Assembly (NCBI GenBank): GCA_964617955.1
Contig: CAZTXB010000015.1
Coordinates: 1 to 64,000 of the forward strand
Length of the DNA: 64,000 bases
From: JABWCE01 sp964617955
Lineage (GTDB): Bacteria > Bacteroidota > Bacteroidia > NS11-12g > UBA9320
Direction: 5' to 3'
Shown here: in pieces, positions 33,701-42,485 of the stretch
Layout of the letters: every line of letters begins with the position of its first letter
How positions within the stretch are numbered: position 1 is the first letter of the stretch
The notes under the pieces: model-generated
Seen by the model: the letters and a program-made list of their open reading frames with translations, nothing else
Told to the model about the DNA's origin: nothing
Database searches by the model: none
Program-made: the position numbers and the translations under genes

Positions 33701-36144
33701 ATAAAAAATCTATACCCAATGTTTACGTTTCGGCGACTTTGATAAAGCCACATCAGGAAAGTGAAATGCCCCTTACAGTGGCTCATGGGTATAAGTCGAT
33801 TCAGGTGGAAGAATCGGCCCGAAAAATTCCTGTGAAAATCATAGCATCCGCATCGGTTCGATCACGAACTAAGCAGAAGGTAGTGGTGAAGGCTAAACCG
33901 GGTTCAAAAATTACCTTATCGGCAGTAGATGAAGGCATATTGCAACTTACCGCCTATAAGAGCCCGGATCCTTATGCCTTTTTCTATGCAAAAAAGGCCT
34001 TACAGGTCAGTGCCTTCGATATTTACCCCTTGCTCTTGCCTGAGCTTAGAAGTAGCGTTAGCTTTACCGGAGGCGATGGATATGACTTAAAGAAAAGGGT
34101 CAATCCGTTGCCAAACAAAAGGGTGAAATTGGTATCGTCGTGGAGTGGAATAGCTGATGCCATGAGCGGAGAGCTGGCTTTTGAAATTGACATACCGCAA
34201 TTTTCAGGCGAAATCAGATTGATGGCTGTGGCTTACCAGGATGAAAATTTTGGTTTTGCTGAAGAAAAAATGAAAGTTGCCGACCCCTTGGTTATCAGTA
34301 CTTCGTTGCCTAGGTTTTTAAGTCCGGGCGACACCGTGTTGGTTCCCATTACCATAAGCAACACTACAGCAAAGAACGGAACAGGTAAAGTAAAAATAGT
34401 GAGCCGCGGTCCTCTCAAGGTATTTGGGGTTCAAAATCAAGGAATCGAGCTGGCAGCAAACAATGAGACCAGAGTCATCTATAAAATTGTAGCAGACCCA
34501 AAATTGAGTGCTTGTAAACTGAGCGTGGAAGTAAAAGCCTTTGGCGAAACCTTTACCGAAGATCTCGACATCACCATACGGCCGAGCACCTCCTTGCAAA
34601 AAAGAACGGAATCAGGGATTATACAGGCAGGACAATCCAAAATAATCAATCTAGCCCTTTCCGGTTTTATGGAGTCGAGTGTAAACAGAAATCTCATTCT
34701 CAGCAAATCGCCAATGGTTGAATTTGCTGATCAGCTCAGGTATTTGTTACAGTATCCATATGGGTGCACGGAACAAACCGTAAGCGCTGCATTCCCGCAA
34801 TTGTATTTGAGCGATTTGGCCGACTTAATGAATCTTAAGGATAACAATAAGGCCACCGCCAATTACAACGTGAATGAAGCCATACGAAAAATAAAAATGA
34901 GGCAATTGTATAACGGTGCTCTCACCTTATGGGACGATGAAGGATCAGAAAACTGGTGGGCCACTGCCTATGCTGCACATTTTTTATTGGAGGCCAGTAA
35001 AGCCGGGTATGAGTGTGAAGAGGCCTTGTTGAATAAAATTCTGGAATATTTAAAAAATAAAGTGAAGACGCGCGAGTTCACCACATTTTATTACAACCGA
35101 AATGAAAACAAGCGCATTGCACCAAAGGAACTTTCGTATAGCTTATTCGTGCTGGCCCTGGCAGGCAAGCCTGATATTGGAACCATGAATTATTACAAGC
35201 AAAACAAGGCGTTATTGGCCCTCGACAGTCGGTATTTATTATCGGCGGCTTACGCCATGGCAGGAGATAAGTCAAAATCAAGGGATTTGTTGCCACAATC
35301 CTTTTCGGGCGAAATTGCCCTTAAGGAAAGTGGAGGAAGTTTCAGTTCAGATTTGAGAGACGAAGGAGTGGCCTTGTACTCACTTCTTCAAATAGATGCC
35401 ACAAATCCACAGATAGGCATCATGGCCTCACATGTGAGTCAGGCTTTAAAAAACCGATTGTATTTAAGCACGCAGGAAAGGGCCTTCGGCCTTTTGGCCT
35501 TAGGTAAAATCGCAAGGGAAAATAAGGGTGCCAAGATCAATTTCACCGTTAAACTGGATGGCAAGGAAATAGGAAACAGCAGCGGGCAAACCCTTGTGCT
35601 ATCGGGTAACAGTTTGGCAGGAAAAGCAATAACCATTGCAGGCACCGGTCAGGGAAAACTCTATTACACCCTGGTAAGCGAAGGCATCAGCAGTAGAGGA
35701 GATTACAAAGAAGAAGACAGTTACATTAAAGTAAGAAAACAATTTTTCGACCGTTACGGCAAGCAAATTGTGAACAACACCTTCAAATTAAACGATTTGG
35801 TGGTGGTTGGAATAAGCATTGAAAGTGCCTATACTTCAAATATTGAAAATATTGTAATCACCGATATGTTGCCGGCAGGGTTTGAAATTGAAAATCCGCG
35901 AATTAAAGAGATACCTGGCATGCAATGGATTATGAATGAAAATTATCCAACCCATAGGGATATACGCGACGACAGAATTAATTTATTTATAAACCTTACC
36001 GGACAGCGCCAAACCTACTTTTATGCTGTAAGAGCCGTTACGGCCGGCAATTACAACATGGGACCGGTGATGGCTGATGCCATGTATCAAGGCGAAATAC
36101 ACTCCTATCATGGCGCAGGAAAAATAAAAATATTGGGAAGATAA
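30727..36144 (+). CDS. Bacterial alpha-2-macroglobulin lipoprotein
   Basis: A very large (about 1805 residues) periplasmic protease trap. The ATG at 30727 is chosen over 30688 because it gives a compact lipoprotein signal, MSFHKVAQLFLFVCIFFSC. Repeated MG beta-domains fill the first 1000 residues (for example YVYGDRDIYRPGEKINFSA, the bait-region neighbour). The thioester motif GCTEQ is present near residue 1347, inside the alpha-alpha barrel domain (YPYGCTEQTVSAAFPQLYLSD), so covalent trapping of attacking proteases is possible. The acidic insert SSEEDYDYEEESNEG near residue 390 is unusual. The family guards the cell wall synthesis machinery; pbpC is the divergent neighbour. Confidence 0.9.
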   Translation: MSFHKVAQLFLFVCIFFSCSNKNQVHLSETNCRDEVPVLGNLTFLFDKNLAADSLLNKWSDKEYIRFTPSIKGKFQWKNANELIFSPEEELAAATQYKAVFKKEIIANTKYKIGALNDLSFHTPYLTLNFANASWIKPDEMSNQIVADIGLTFNYKINPNDLTELLTIKSGSDNLDFKVLSSDKSVMVNIRLTSLKAEDKDVRLKLELASGLKPIGGNQATEKSIEAEVYLASPYSLVILNQEADHDGIGAHIKLYTSQKISSETALSAYISFEPQVKFKAQTAEDGIVITSDGFDQTKSYQITIKKGLKGSIGGTLKEDYSNAVVFGKLEPTISFMDSKGIYLAGKGHKNLEIKINNVEKVKVIISKIYENNILNARRNGYYPSESSEEDYDYEEESNEGNHGYYGSDYDYEVGDVVYEKEYTTKSLPKRGSSRLLHFDFPDALKEFKGIYHIKVSSNDHYYLRDSKFISLSDLGLIAHMGKNQVYVFVNSLQSTNSLAGVQLSLYGNNNQKIGSGTTNISGYAEIKLINQSMAGFKPAMVVAKSGSDFNYMPFNSTMVETSRFDVGGIRSNSTGLRAYVYGDRDIYRPGEKINFSAIIRNELWQSPGTIPVKIKILLPNGKDLKTFKKSLNDQGSMESSVELSPSAVSGHYVIEIYTSNDVLLSTKAIMVEEFMPDRIKVKVDLDKPNYKPGDSMRMKILAENYFGPPAANRNYECAIQIKSKSFDSKKFKKYNFSLSNADNNYENTTLEGKTDANGRAQTSYGIPGYLGDRGLLQANFYTTVFDETGRPVSRIASTEIVTQDVFYGVQNPGYYYCQLNQPIRFHMVAVNKDDQPLNNARTKIVVIKNEYKTVLSRSGEYFRYESQLHKKTMEEKTVLLNGASSYYQYIPRTPGDYEIRVARPGSNTYVSTSFYSYGWWGEYGSGFEVNREGNIDIECDKEHYETGTSARLLFKTPFNGKLLVTLESDEVLEHHYVDVKNRSASLSINLNKKSIPNVYVSATLIKPHQESEMPLTVAHGYKSIQVEESARKIPVKIIASASVRSRTKQKVVVKAKPGSKITLSAVDEGILQLTAYKSPDPYAFFYAKKALQVSAFDIYPLLLPELRSSVSFTGGDGYDLKKRVNPLPNKRVKLVSSWSGIADAMSGELAFEIDIPQFSGEIRLMAVAYQDENFGFAEEKMKVADPLVISTSLPRFLSPGDTVLVPITISNTTAKNGTGKVKIVSRGPLKVFGVQNQGIELAANNETRVIYKIVADPKLSACKLSVEVKAFGETFTEDLDITIRPSTSLQKRTESGIIQAGQSKIINLALSGFMESSVNRNLILSKSPMVEFADQLRYLLQYPYGCTEQTVSAAFPQLYLSDLADLMNLKDNNKATANYNVNEAIRKIKMRQLYNGALTLWDDEGSENWWATAYAAHFLLEASKAGYECEEALLNKILEYLKNKVKTREFTTFYYNRNENKRIAPKELSYSLFVLALAGKPDIGTMNYYKQNKALLALDSRYLLSAAYAMAGDKSKSRDLLPQSFSGEIALKESGGSFSSDLRDEGVALYSLLQIDATNPQIGIMASHVSQALKNRLYLSTQERAFGLLALGKIARENKGAKINFTVKLDGKEIGNSSGQTLVLSGNSLAGKAITIAGTGQGKLYYTLVSEGISSRGDYKEEDSYIKVRKQFFDRYGKQIVNNTFKLNDLVVVGISIESAYTSNIENIVITDMLPAGFEIENPRIKEIPGMQWIMNENYPTHRDIRDDRINLFINLTGQRQTYFYAVRAVTAGNYNMGPVMADAMYQGEIHSYHGAGKIKILGR

Positions 36145-36150
36145 GAGGCC

Positions 36151-37149
36151 CTAGGATAGAATAAGATTATTCTGAACCAAATATTCGGCAATTTGTACCG
36201 CGTTGGTGGCCGCTCCTTTTCGTAAATTATCCGAAACTACCCACATGTTGAGCGTTTTGGGCTGTGTTTCGTCCCTCCTAATTCTACCTACAAAAACATC
36301 ATCCTTGCCTTCGGCGGTCATTGGCATAGGGTACACCTTGTTGTCGGTGTCGTCCTGCAGGGTAATTCCCGGAAAATCTGAGAGTAATTTTCTAATTTGG
36401 GTTAATTCAAACTCATTTTCAAACTCAACGTTTACCGATTCGGAGTGACCCCCCATAACCGGAATACGTACAGTCGTAGCAGTTACTCTGATGGAGTCGT
36501 CCCCCATTATTTTTTTAGTTTCGTTCACCATTTTCATCTCTTCCTTGGTGTAGCCGTTGGCGGTGAACACATCTATCTGTGGGATGACATTTTTATCAAT
36601 CTTGTATGGATACGCCATGGGACCATTGATTCCTTCGCGTTCGTTCATCATTTGGGTCACTGCGTTAATGCCGGTTCCTGTTACCGATTGGTAAGTAGAC
36701 ACTACCACCCTTTTTACTTTAAACACGTCGTGAAGTGGTTTGAGTGCTACCACCATTTGAATGGTACTGCAATTTGGGTTGGCAATAATTTTATCGCTTG
36801 TTTCGAGAATGTTGGCGTTTACTTCGGGTACCACTAATTTTTTGGTAGGGTCCATTCGCCATGCCGAGGAGTTATCGATAACTGTAATTCCTGCCTCTGC
36901 AAATAATGGTGCCCATTGTTCGGAAACTTTCCCACCTGCCGAAAAAATGGCAATATGAGGACGTTTTAAAATAGCTGTTTGAAGACCAACGATTTCAATG
37001 GCCTGGTTTTTAAACATAATTTTCTTTCCAACCGAGTTTTCACTTGCCACGGCAATTAATTCGGAAACAGGAAAATTCCTTTCTTCCAATACTTTTAACA
37101 TGGTGCTGCCCACCAATCCAGTGGCGCCTACCACCGCTACTTTATACAT
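36151..37149 (-). CDS. asd: Aspartate-semialdehyde dehydrogenase
   Basis: Reduces aspartyl phosphate to aspartate semialdehyde with NADPH, the branch point for lysine/diaminopimelate, threonine and methionine. The N-terminal GATGLVGSTML binds NADP. Cys127 in NPNCSTIQ is the catalytic residue, and QSVTGTG and the histidine in GGHSES complete the active site. At 332 residues it is full length. It starts 3 bases after the stop of the DAHP synthase gene, so the two amino-acid pathway genes are co-transcribed. Its 3' end converges with the alpha-2-macroglobulin gene, 6 bases apart. Confidence 0.95.
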   Translation of the reverse strand: MYKVAVVGATGLVGSTMLKVLEERNFPVSELIAVASENSVGKKIMFKNQAIEIVGLQTAILKRPHIAIFSAGGKVSEQWAPLFAEAGITVIDNSSAWRMDPTKKLVVPEVNANILETSDKIIANPNCSTIQMVVALKPLHDVFKVKRVVVSTYQSVTGTGINAVTQMMNEREGINGPMAYPYKIDKNVIPQIDVFTANGYTKEEMKMVNETKKIMGDDSIRVTATTVRIPVMGGHSESVNVEFENEFELTQIRKLLSDFPGITLQDDTDNKVYPMPMTAEGKDDVFVGRIRRDETQPKTLNMWVVSDNLRKGAATNAVQIAEYLVQNNLILS

Positions 37150-37152
37150 AAA

Positions 37153-38010
37153 TTAAATAAATTGAGTTTTAAATTTTTTTTCAGGTACTTCTTTGCCATT
37201 CAGCTTGCCAAGCAATTTTACCTTGTTAAGCAAATCAGAGAACTGTTCAAATCTGAGCGACTGAGGTCCGTCACTTAGGGCTTTTTCGGGGTTATTATGA
37301 ACCTCTACCATCAATCCGTCAGCGCCTGCTGCCACGGCAGCCAAAGACAGGGGTGAAACAAGGTCGCGGTTACCGGTAGCCTGGCTTGGATCAGCCATTA
37401 CAGGAAGGTGCGACAATTGTTTAATGAGGGCAATGGAGGCTATATCCATGGTGTTTCGGGTGGTATGGTCAAAAGTTCTTATTCCTCTTTCGCATAGAAT
37501 AACCTTTTGATTTCCCCCCATCAAGATGTATTCGGCAGCCAGCAACCATTCATCCAGCGTTGCATCCATACCTCTTTTAAGCATTATAGGTTTATCGGTC
37601 TTACCAAGTTCTTTTAAAAAGTGGTAATTTTTCATATTTCGAGCCCCAATTTGAAGTATGTCGGTATGGGGGTAAACAACATCTAAAAGGCTTAAATCCA
37701 ATACCTCTGTAATCACCGCCATATCGAATTTTTGGGAAACGGCCTTCAGATATTTCAATCCATTGAGTCCAAGTCCTTGAAAAGAATATGGGGAAGTACG
37801 CGGTTTATAGGCCCCACCTCGCATAATCCGTATGCCTTTGGTGCTTAAAAACTCACCAATGGTAAAGAGTTGTTCTTCGGACTCAACAGCACAAGGGCCG
37901 GCAATAATGGCTAGGTCATCGCCACCAATGCGTATGCCATTTACCTCAATCACTGTTTGGGGATTTTCGAGGGTTTTTTTAACTAGTGGATATGCATCCT
38001 TAAAAGCCAT
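37153..38010 (-). CDS. aroF: 3-deoxy-7-phosphoheptulonate (DAHP) synthase
   Basis: First step of the shikimate pathway: phosphoenolpyruvate plus erythrose 4-phosphate. It belongs to the type I-beta group related to KDO8P synthase: IAGPCAVESEEQL near residue 35, RGGAYKPRTSPYSFQGLG near 62, LQIGARNMKNYHFLKELG, MLKRGMDATLDEW and PVMADPSQATG followed by the metal ligand region. At 285 residues there is no fused chorismate mutase or ACT domain, so feedback control is not evident from the protein itself. It lies between a DUF4270 gene (10 bases upstream) and asd (3 bases downstream). Confidence 0.9.
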   Translation of the reverse strand: MAFKDAYPLVKKTLENPQTVIEVNGIRIGGDDLAIIAGPCAVESEEQLFTIGEFLSTKGIRIMRGGAYKPRTSPYSFQGLGLNGLKYLKAVSQKFDMAVITEVLDLSLLDVVYPHTDILQIGARNMKNYHFLKELGKTDKPIMLKRGMDATLDEWLLAAEYILMGGNQKVILCERGIRTFDHTTRNTMDIASIALIKQLSHLPVMADPSQATGNRDLVSPLSLAAVAAGADGLMVEVHNNPEKALSDGPQSLRFEQFSDLLNKVKLLGKLNGKEVPEKKFKTQFI

Positions 38011-38020
38011 ATTTAAGCGG

Positions 38021-39418
38021 TTATATTTTTACTTTAGAGTAGGATATTCTGAACTTTAACGCTTTGTAATTGGCTTGTCGGGTATTGTCAAGAATCAATC
38101 GCGATGGCGTAATAGGTCTGTCACTGGGAATAGTAACAAACAAACCCCTGTTAAGGTTTTCACCGCTAATCAAATAAGTATCGAGCACATTCTGCAAATG
38201 TCGTGTAAATCGAATGGTGTAGCTACCGGTTAAACTGTTATAGCTCCCTCCATAGAGGGCATATCCTCCATAAACAGGATCGAGGTAATCGAGCAGATCA
38301 ATTATCAATTTATTTTGATTGGTATTCAGTTCGGGTTGAAATAAATTCAAGCGCACAGGGAGGCCGTAATGGCTGTTTACACTCCCATTGTAAGGAGTGA
38401 GAACCAGTGCAGCTTCGTTGATGATAATGCGTTCACCGCTGATATTTTTAACAAGATTCAGTAGGTGGGGAATTTCAATTTTGGTTTTGCATCCCCCCAG
38501 GGATTGAATATAGGACTTGTTGTAATGTTGCTTGGGCTTGCTCAACTGATTGGCAAGGTCGGCATTGGAATGTTTGACGCTGTAGGTATTAAAATTTTCG
38601 CAAGAGGTGTTAAAAAAGAACTGCCTGTTGAGGGTGTCGTTGTAATAAACCACAATTTGAGAAGCCCCTGTAAAAAAGTCTGCAGCGATAATACTGCCTT
38701 CTCCTGGTAATAAACCGGCTTCCTGAGGCAGGAAGGCAATCCCTTTTAAAAATTCCTTAAACTTTTCGACCGAGCCGTAAGCATCAGCCATAGCCATAGA
38801 TTCACCAAACGATTTATTAAGTTTAATGAGCAAGCCGGGTCCTTTTTTAGAAAGGGTTTTACCGGTTTTTAAGGATACGCTGTCGTTTAAATTATAAGTA
38901 CCGGTCCAATTTCCTATTTCAGTACCTAAGGCTACTTTATAGTTTGAGTAATAAGATTTGGCATCTTCAATTTTCTCATTCACGGTATAGAGTTTGAGGC
39001 TTTGCTTTGACTTGGTGTTGCCGTACTGGTATGACTTGTCCCAGCGCATGTAGAGCAACACTGAATCAACTTTAGGCGAAACGCCAAAGTCTAATCCTGA
39101 TTGGGTAATGGTTATTTCAGAGGCAATACCCGAAAGGCTTAGGCCGAATTCTGGGTCATGCATAGCCCCAAGCAAATTGGTGCTTAGGGAGTCTGTTTTT
39201 ATTGAATCTTCTGCTACGGTATAAGCAAGAACCGTGAAGGTATCGCTTTCTGCAGAATAAAATTCTCCTTTATCCGGGCGCAGGTTTAAGCCTAAATCGG
39301 TTTCAGAGTTGCGACATGAATACGCAACCATGCAAATAACAACCGGAAAAAGGAAATGATAACAGTGCGACCTAAAAAGAAATCGGTGTTTAATTGCCGG
39401 CGGCCAGCACTGAATCAT
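38021..39418 (-). CDS. DUF4270 lipoprotein
   Basis: A 465-residue lipoprotein of the DUF4270 family found across Bacteroidota. A signal with the lipobox MVAYSC (cysteine about residue 35) leads into the conserved start SETDLGLNLRPDKGEF and DTFTVLAYTVAEDSIKTD. The rest is strand-rich and predicted to be exported; a role at the outer membrane is likely but not known. Its start overlaps the end of the GT5-like gene by 29 bases, so the two are coupled. The order panC, GT5-like, DUF4270 is a conserved neighbourhood in this phylum as far as I recall. Confidence 0.85.
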   Translation of the reverse strand: MIQCWPPAIKHRFLFRSHCYHFLFPVVICMVAYSCRNSETDLGLNLRPDKGEFYSAESDTFTVLAYTVAEDSIKTDSLSTNLLGAMHDPEFGLSLSGIASEITITQSGLDFGVSPKVDSVLLYMRWDKSYQYGNTKSKQSLKLYTVNEKIEDAKSYYSNYKVALGTEIGNWTGTYNLNDSVSLKTGKTLSKKGPGLLIKLNKSFGESMAMADAYGSVEKFKEFLKGIAFLPQEAGLLPGEGSIIAADFFTGASQIVVYYNDTLNRQFFFNTSCENFNTYSVKHSNADLANQLSKPKQHYNKSYIQSLGGCKTKIEIPHLLNLVKNISGERIIINEAALVLTPYNGSVNSHYGLPVRLNLFQPELNTNQNKLIIDLLDYLDPVYGGYALYGGSYNSLTGSYTIRFTRHLQNVLDTYLISGENLNRGLFVTIPSDRPITPSRLILDNTRQANYKALKFRISYSKVKI

Positions 39419-40211
39419 AAAAATTTAAATACTTACTGGCAAGTTCGTCTTCTTCATGCATTAAAACAGGCTTTCCGGGAGTTTCACTCAAATGTTTTTC
39501 AATATTAGGGTGAAGCGCTTCTCCGCACTTAACTACCGCGTCGGCATGCTTCATGGCACTGATATGTAAATTGGTAAGTTCACCAACCCCAAATGTCTCA
39601 AGTTCTGCATCAGAAATTGAATTAAGGCTTGCCTTTCTGGTAAAATCCTGACCAAGATCACCATGAATTTCATTGTTAAAAACCGAGTAAATAACCCTGG
39701 TATTTCTAAACACAGGCTCATCTTTGTAAATGGTTTTTAGATAAAGTGGAATTAAGCTTGTCATCCAACCTTTGCAGTGGATAATATCGGGATACCATCC
39801 CAATTTTTTAACGGTTTCAATAGCACCTTTGCAAAAGAAGATGGTTCTTTCATCATTGTCGGCAAAGTATTCATTGTTTTCGTCGGTGAATACATGCTTG
39901 CGATGGAAATAATCCTCATTGTCTAAGAAATAAACTTGCATTTTGGTTCCTGGAATCGAGGCCACCTTAATAATTAAGGGGTTGTCATTGTCATCAATGG
40001 AAATATTCATTCCCGATAAGCGCACTACTTCATGTAATCTGTTTCTGCGCTCATTAATTACACCAAACCTTGGAACCATGATTCTAACTTCATTGTCATT
40101 CTCCTGAATTGCCTGAGGAACCATTCTGGCGATATCGGAAATGTTAGAAGTATTTAGAAACGGATTCATCTCGGAACACACAAACAAGACTTTTTTACGA
40201 GTATTTTCCAT
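39390..40211 (-). CDS. Glycogen/starch synthase N-domain-like protein (GT5)
   Basis: A 273-residue protein that corresponds to the starch-synthase catalytic N-terminal half only: KVLFVCSEMNPFLNTSNISDIARMVPQAI near residue 7 and IIHCKGWMTSLIPLYLK near 155. The C-terminal GT-B domain of true GlgA (about 480 residues) is absent, and the ADP-glucose site KxGGL is changed to NTSNI, so glycosyl transfer is doubtful. The HADAVVKCGEAL segment near 230 corresponds to the end of the first domain. It overlaps the DUF4270 gene and faces panC across a 98-base gap with both promoters. A binding or regulatory protein derived from GlgA is my best reading. Confidence 0.8.
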   Translation of the reverse strand: MENTRKKVLFVCSEMNPFLNTSNISDIARMVPQAIQENDNEVRIMVPRFGVINERRNRLHEVVRLSGMNISIDDNDNPLIIKVASIPGTKMQVYFLDNEDYFHRKHVFTDENNEYFADNDERTIFFCKGAIETVKKLGWYPDIIHCKGWMTSLIPLYLKTIYKDEPVFRNTRVIYSVFNNEIHGDLGQDFTRKASLNSISDAELETFGVGELTNLHISAMKHADAVVKCGEALHPNIEKHLSETPGKPVLMHEEDELASKYLNFYDSVLAAGN

Positions 40212-40309
40212 ATTTAAATAATAAATTTAATAACGAGTTACAAAATTATAGCATATTTTCGACAACATTTCTAAAAAAACCACTTGTATTTGTCCTATTT
40301 TTTTATATC

Positions 40310-41149
40310 ATGATTGTAATAAAATCCGTTGCTGATCTTGAAAAAACCTTACGTCCCTCTAGAAATATTTTAAAAATAGGATTTGTACCGACCATGGGTG
40401 CCTTGCATGAAGGCCATCTGTCATTGATTCGGCAAAGTAAATTGGAATGCGACTTGACGGTTTGCAGTATATTTATTAACCCAAAACAATTTAATCAGGC
40501 CAGCGATTTAAATTTATATCCTAAGCCGGTCGAAAACGACATTTGCATGCTGGCCGAATCAGGAGCCGATGTACTCTTTTTACCTGACGTTTCCGAAATA
40601 TATCCCGACACCTATGTAGAACCGAACATCACATTGGGGTATATAGAAACTGTGTTTGAAGGAAAACAGCGTCCAGGCCATTTTAAAGGAGTGGCTTTGG
40701 TGGTAAAAAGGCTATTTGATTGTGTGCAGCCAGATAGGGCGTATTTTGGTCAGAAAGACTACCAACAGACCTTAATCATCAAAAGCATTGTTAAAGCGTT
40801 TAATTTAGGCATTGGAATAAAGGTTTGCGACATCATCAGAGAGCCAAATGGTTTGGCCATGAGCTCGCGAAACATACGATTAAAGCCGGAGCACAGGGAA
40901 AAAGCAGGTTTTATCTTTGAATTGTTAAGCAACTTAGAAAACAGGGTTGTGGAATTAGGAATTGAGGCGGCCTTGAATTTTGTTAAAATTGAAATCGGGA
41001 AAATACCAAACGCAGTTTTGGAATATTTAGAGATAGTTGATGAACATTCGCTTGAACCCATCGCAATTGAAAAGCGAAGAGGTGTAGCCTTAATAGCCGT
41101 AAACTATCATGGAGTAAGATTGTTGGACAATAAGCTTTTAAACTGGTAA
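40310..41149 (+). CDS. panC: Pantothenate synthetase
   Basis: Condenses pantoate with beta-alanine using ATP to give pantothenate for coenzyme A. The nucleotidyl-transfer fold has PTMGALHEGH (residues 27-36), FINPKQF, the YFGQKDYQQ segment and the KMSKS-like signature AMSSRNIRL. At 279 residues it is a complete enzyme with the C-terminal dimer domain. It stands alone on the + strand, divergent from the GT5-like gene, and ends before a bidirectional terminator at 41243. Confidence 0.95.
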   Translation: MIVIKSVADLEKTLRPSRNILKIGFVPTMGALHEGHLSLIRQSKLECDLTVCSIFINPKQFNQASDLNLYPKPVENDICMLAESGADVLFLPDVSEIYPDTYVEPNITLGYIETVFEGKQRPGHFKGVALVVKRLFDCVQPDRAYFGQKDYQQTLIIKSIVKAFNLGIGIKVCDIIREPNGLAMSSRNIRLKPEHREKAGFIFELLSNLENRVVELGIEAALNFVKIEIGKIPNAVLEYLEIVDEHSLEPIAIEKRRGVALIAVNYHGVRLLDNKLLNW

Positions 41150-41242
41150 AGCAAGGAGACTAGAGTTTGTGAGGTTAAAAGTTCTAGGAAATTTTGTCAA
41201 AGGACAGGAACTCCATACCCAAGCCATTCATTTAGCATTAAT

Positions 41243-41277
41243 AAAAAAACCGATTTGAAAGACAAATCGGTTTTTTT
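41243..41277. terminator. Bidirectional terminator between panC and the OmpA-like gene
   Basis: A perfect 15-bp stem: seven A, then CCGATTTG (41243-41257), pairs with CAAATCGG and seven T (41263-41277), with loop AAAGA. The A and T runs serve as U tracts on either strand, so it ends both convergent transcripts. Confidence 0.85.
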
Positions 41278-41297
41278 ATTTTAATATTATTTTAAAA

Positions 41298-42365
41298 CTA
41301 TTTGCGAATATAAGCCTTAACCACGCAGCGGCGATTTTGGGCACGGCCTTCAGGAGTTTTGTTAGAGGCTATGGGTTGAGTTTCTCCGAAACCTTGAGCA
41401 GTTAAACGCGAAGGGTCCACATTTTTAGAGGTTAAATACTGCATAACCGCGTCGGCCCTTTGTTGAGAAAGCAGTAAGTTATCGTCAGGATCACCCACAT
41501 TGTCGGTATGGCCAGCAACCAAAGCATTCACAGTTGGGTACATGAGCATTAAATTAACCATGGAATCCAAGGCAGGATAGGATTCAGGAACGATGATTGC
41601 CTTGGCGGTTTCAAATTGTATTTGCTTCGAAAACAAATCCAATTTGGTTTTAAGTTCTTCCGGAACATCATCCTCTCCAGCTGATGGTCTGTAGGCCGAG
41701 CCTCTGCCAATATTAATGGCAAACCCAACTCTTTGAGAAATGTAAGCATCCATTAATTTATTGCGGGTATGAACCCATGGATCGTATGGCAAACCATCAA
41801 GGTTGTCGTCATATACATAGTTATATAAAATTTGAGCCATCACGTCGATGTTATTGGTTACGGCAAACTTTACACCTCCCCCAACGCCCCATTGAACGGC
41901 AAAGCGACTAAAGCTTCTCTGCGGTCTGGCCGGGGTTGGAGAATTTCTGATGTGGGTTACATAATTCATAAGTCCCCAACTGGCTTGTAAGTAAGGCTTT
42001 ACTCTAGATTGTTCACTTAAAAATTTATTGTTGGCGAATTTGTATCTCACTCCAGGCATCACGCTCCAAAGACTGGCTTTGAAACCTTCCTTCTCGAAAG
42101 ATTCATCTATATGGCCAATATCTCCGGCATCCATACTCAAAAGTCCATCAAAGGATGGGGTTAAATAATACCCCAAAGACACGCCTGCTCCTTGATAAGT
42201 AGGCTTTGAAGCGAAAAAGTATCGGGTTCCTCGGTCTCCGCCATATTCATTTATGCCACCGTATGCCTCAATTCCCAATCGATGGGCGTAATTTTGCGCC
42301 ATACTCTGGTTCGTGTAAACCAATAATGACAATGTGAAAATGGGTAGAAGTAACTTTTTATACAT
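41298..42365 (-). CDS. OmpA-family outer membrane protein
   Basis: An outer-membrane beta-barrel joined to a peptidoglycan-binding OmpA domain. The start at 42365 is chosen because MYKKLLLPIFTLSLLVYTNQSMAQ is a clean signal peptide; a longer frame from 42395 adds ten unlikely residues. Residues about 25-215 are strand-rich (YGGINEYGGDRGTRYFF, GVRYKFANNKF). The C-terminal domain carries VAGHTDNVGDPDDNLLLSQQRADAV and GFGETQPIASNKTPEGRAQNRR, with the diaminopimelate-binding aspartate and arginine. It likely ties the outer membrane to the cell wall. It is monocistronic. Confidence 0.88.
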   Translation of the reverse strand: MYKKLLLPIFTLSLLVYTNQSMAQNYAHRLGIEAYGGINEYGGDRGTRYFFASKPTYQGAGVSLGYYLTPSFDGLLSMDAGDIGHIDESFEKEGFKASLWSVMPGVRYKFANNKFLSEQSRVKPYLQASWGLMNYVTHIRNSPTPARPQRSFSRFAVQWGVGGGVKFAVTNNIDVMAQILYNYVYDDNLDGLPYDPWVHTRNKLMDAYISQRVGFAINIGRGSAYRPSAGEDDVPEELKTKLDLFSKQIQFETAKAIIVPESYPALDSMVNLMLMYPTVNALVAGHTDNVGDPDDNLLLSQQRADAVMQYLTSKNVDPSRLTAQGFGETQPIASNKTPEGRAQNRRCVVKAYIRK

Positions 42366-42485
42366 AACTCTTATTTTGTCTATTTTGAATAGCAATAATA
42401 GTTCTAATTTTAATAAAAAGAAATTTTTAAAGATTTTTTTTAAAATAGTAAGATAACAATTTATTTACCTGAATATGAGAGTAAT

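Noticed and set aside
36445..36837. Reading frames on the strand opposite asd and similar long frames inside other genes
   Set aside because: They are antisense shadows of well-supported genes without family features.
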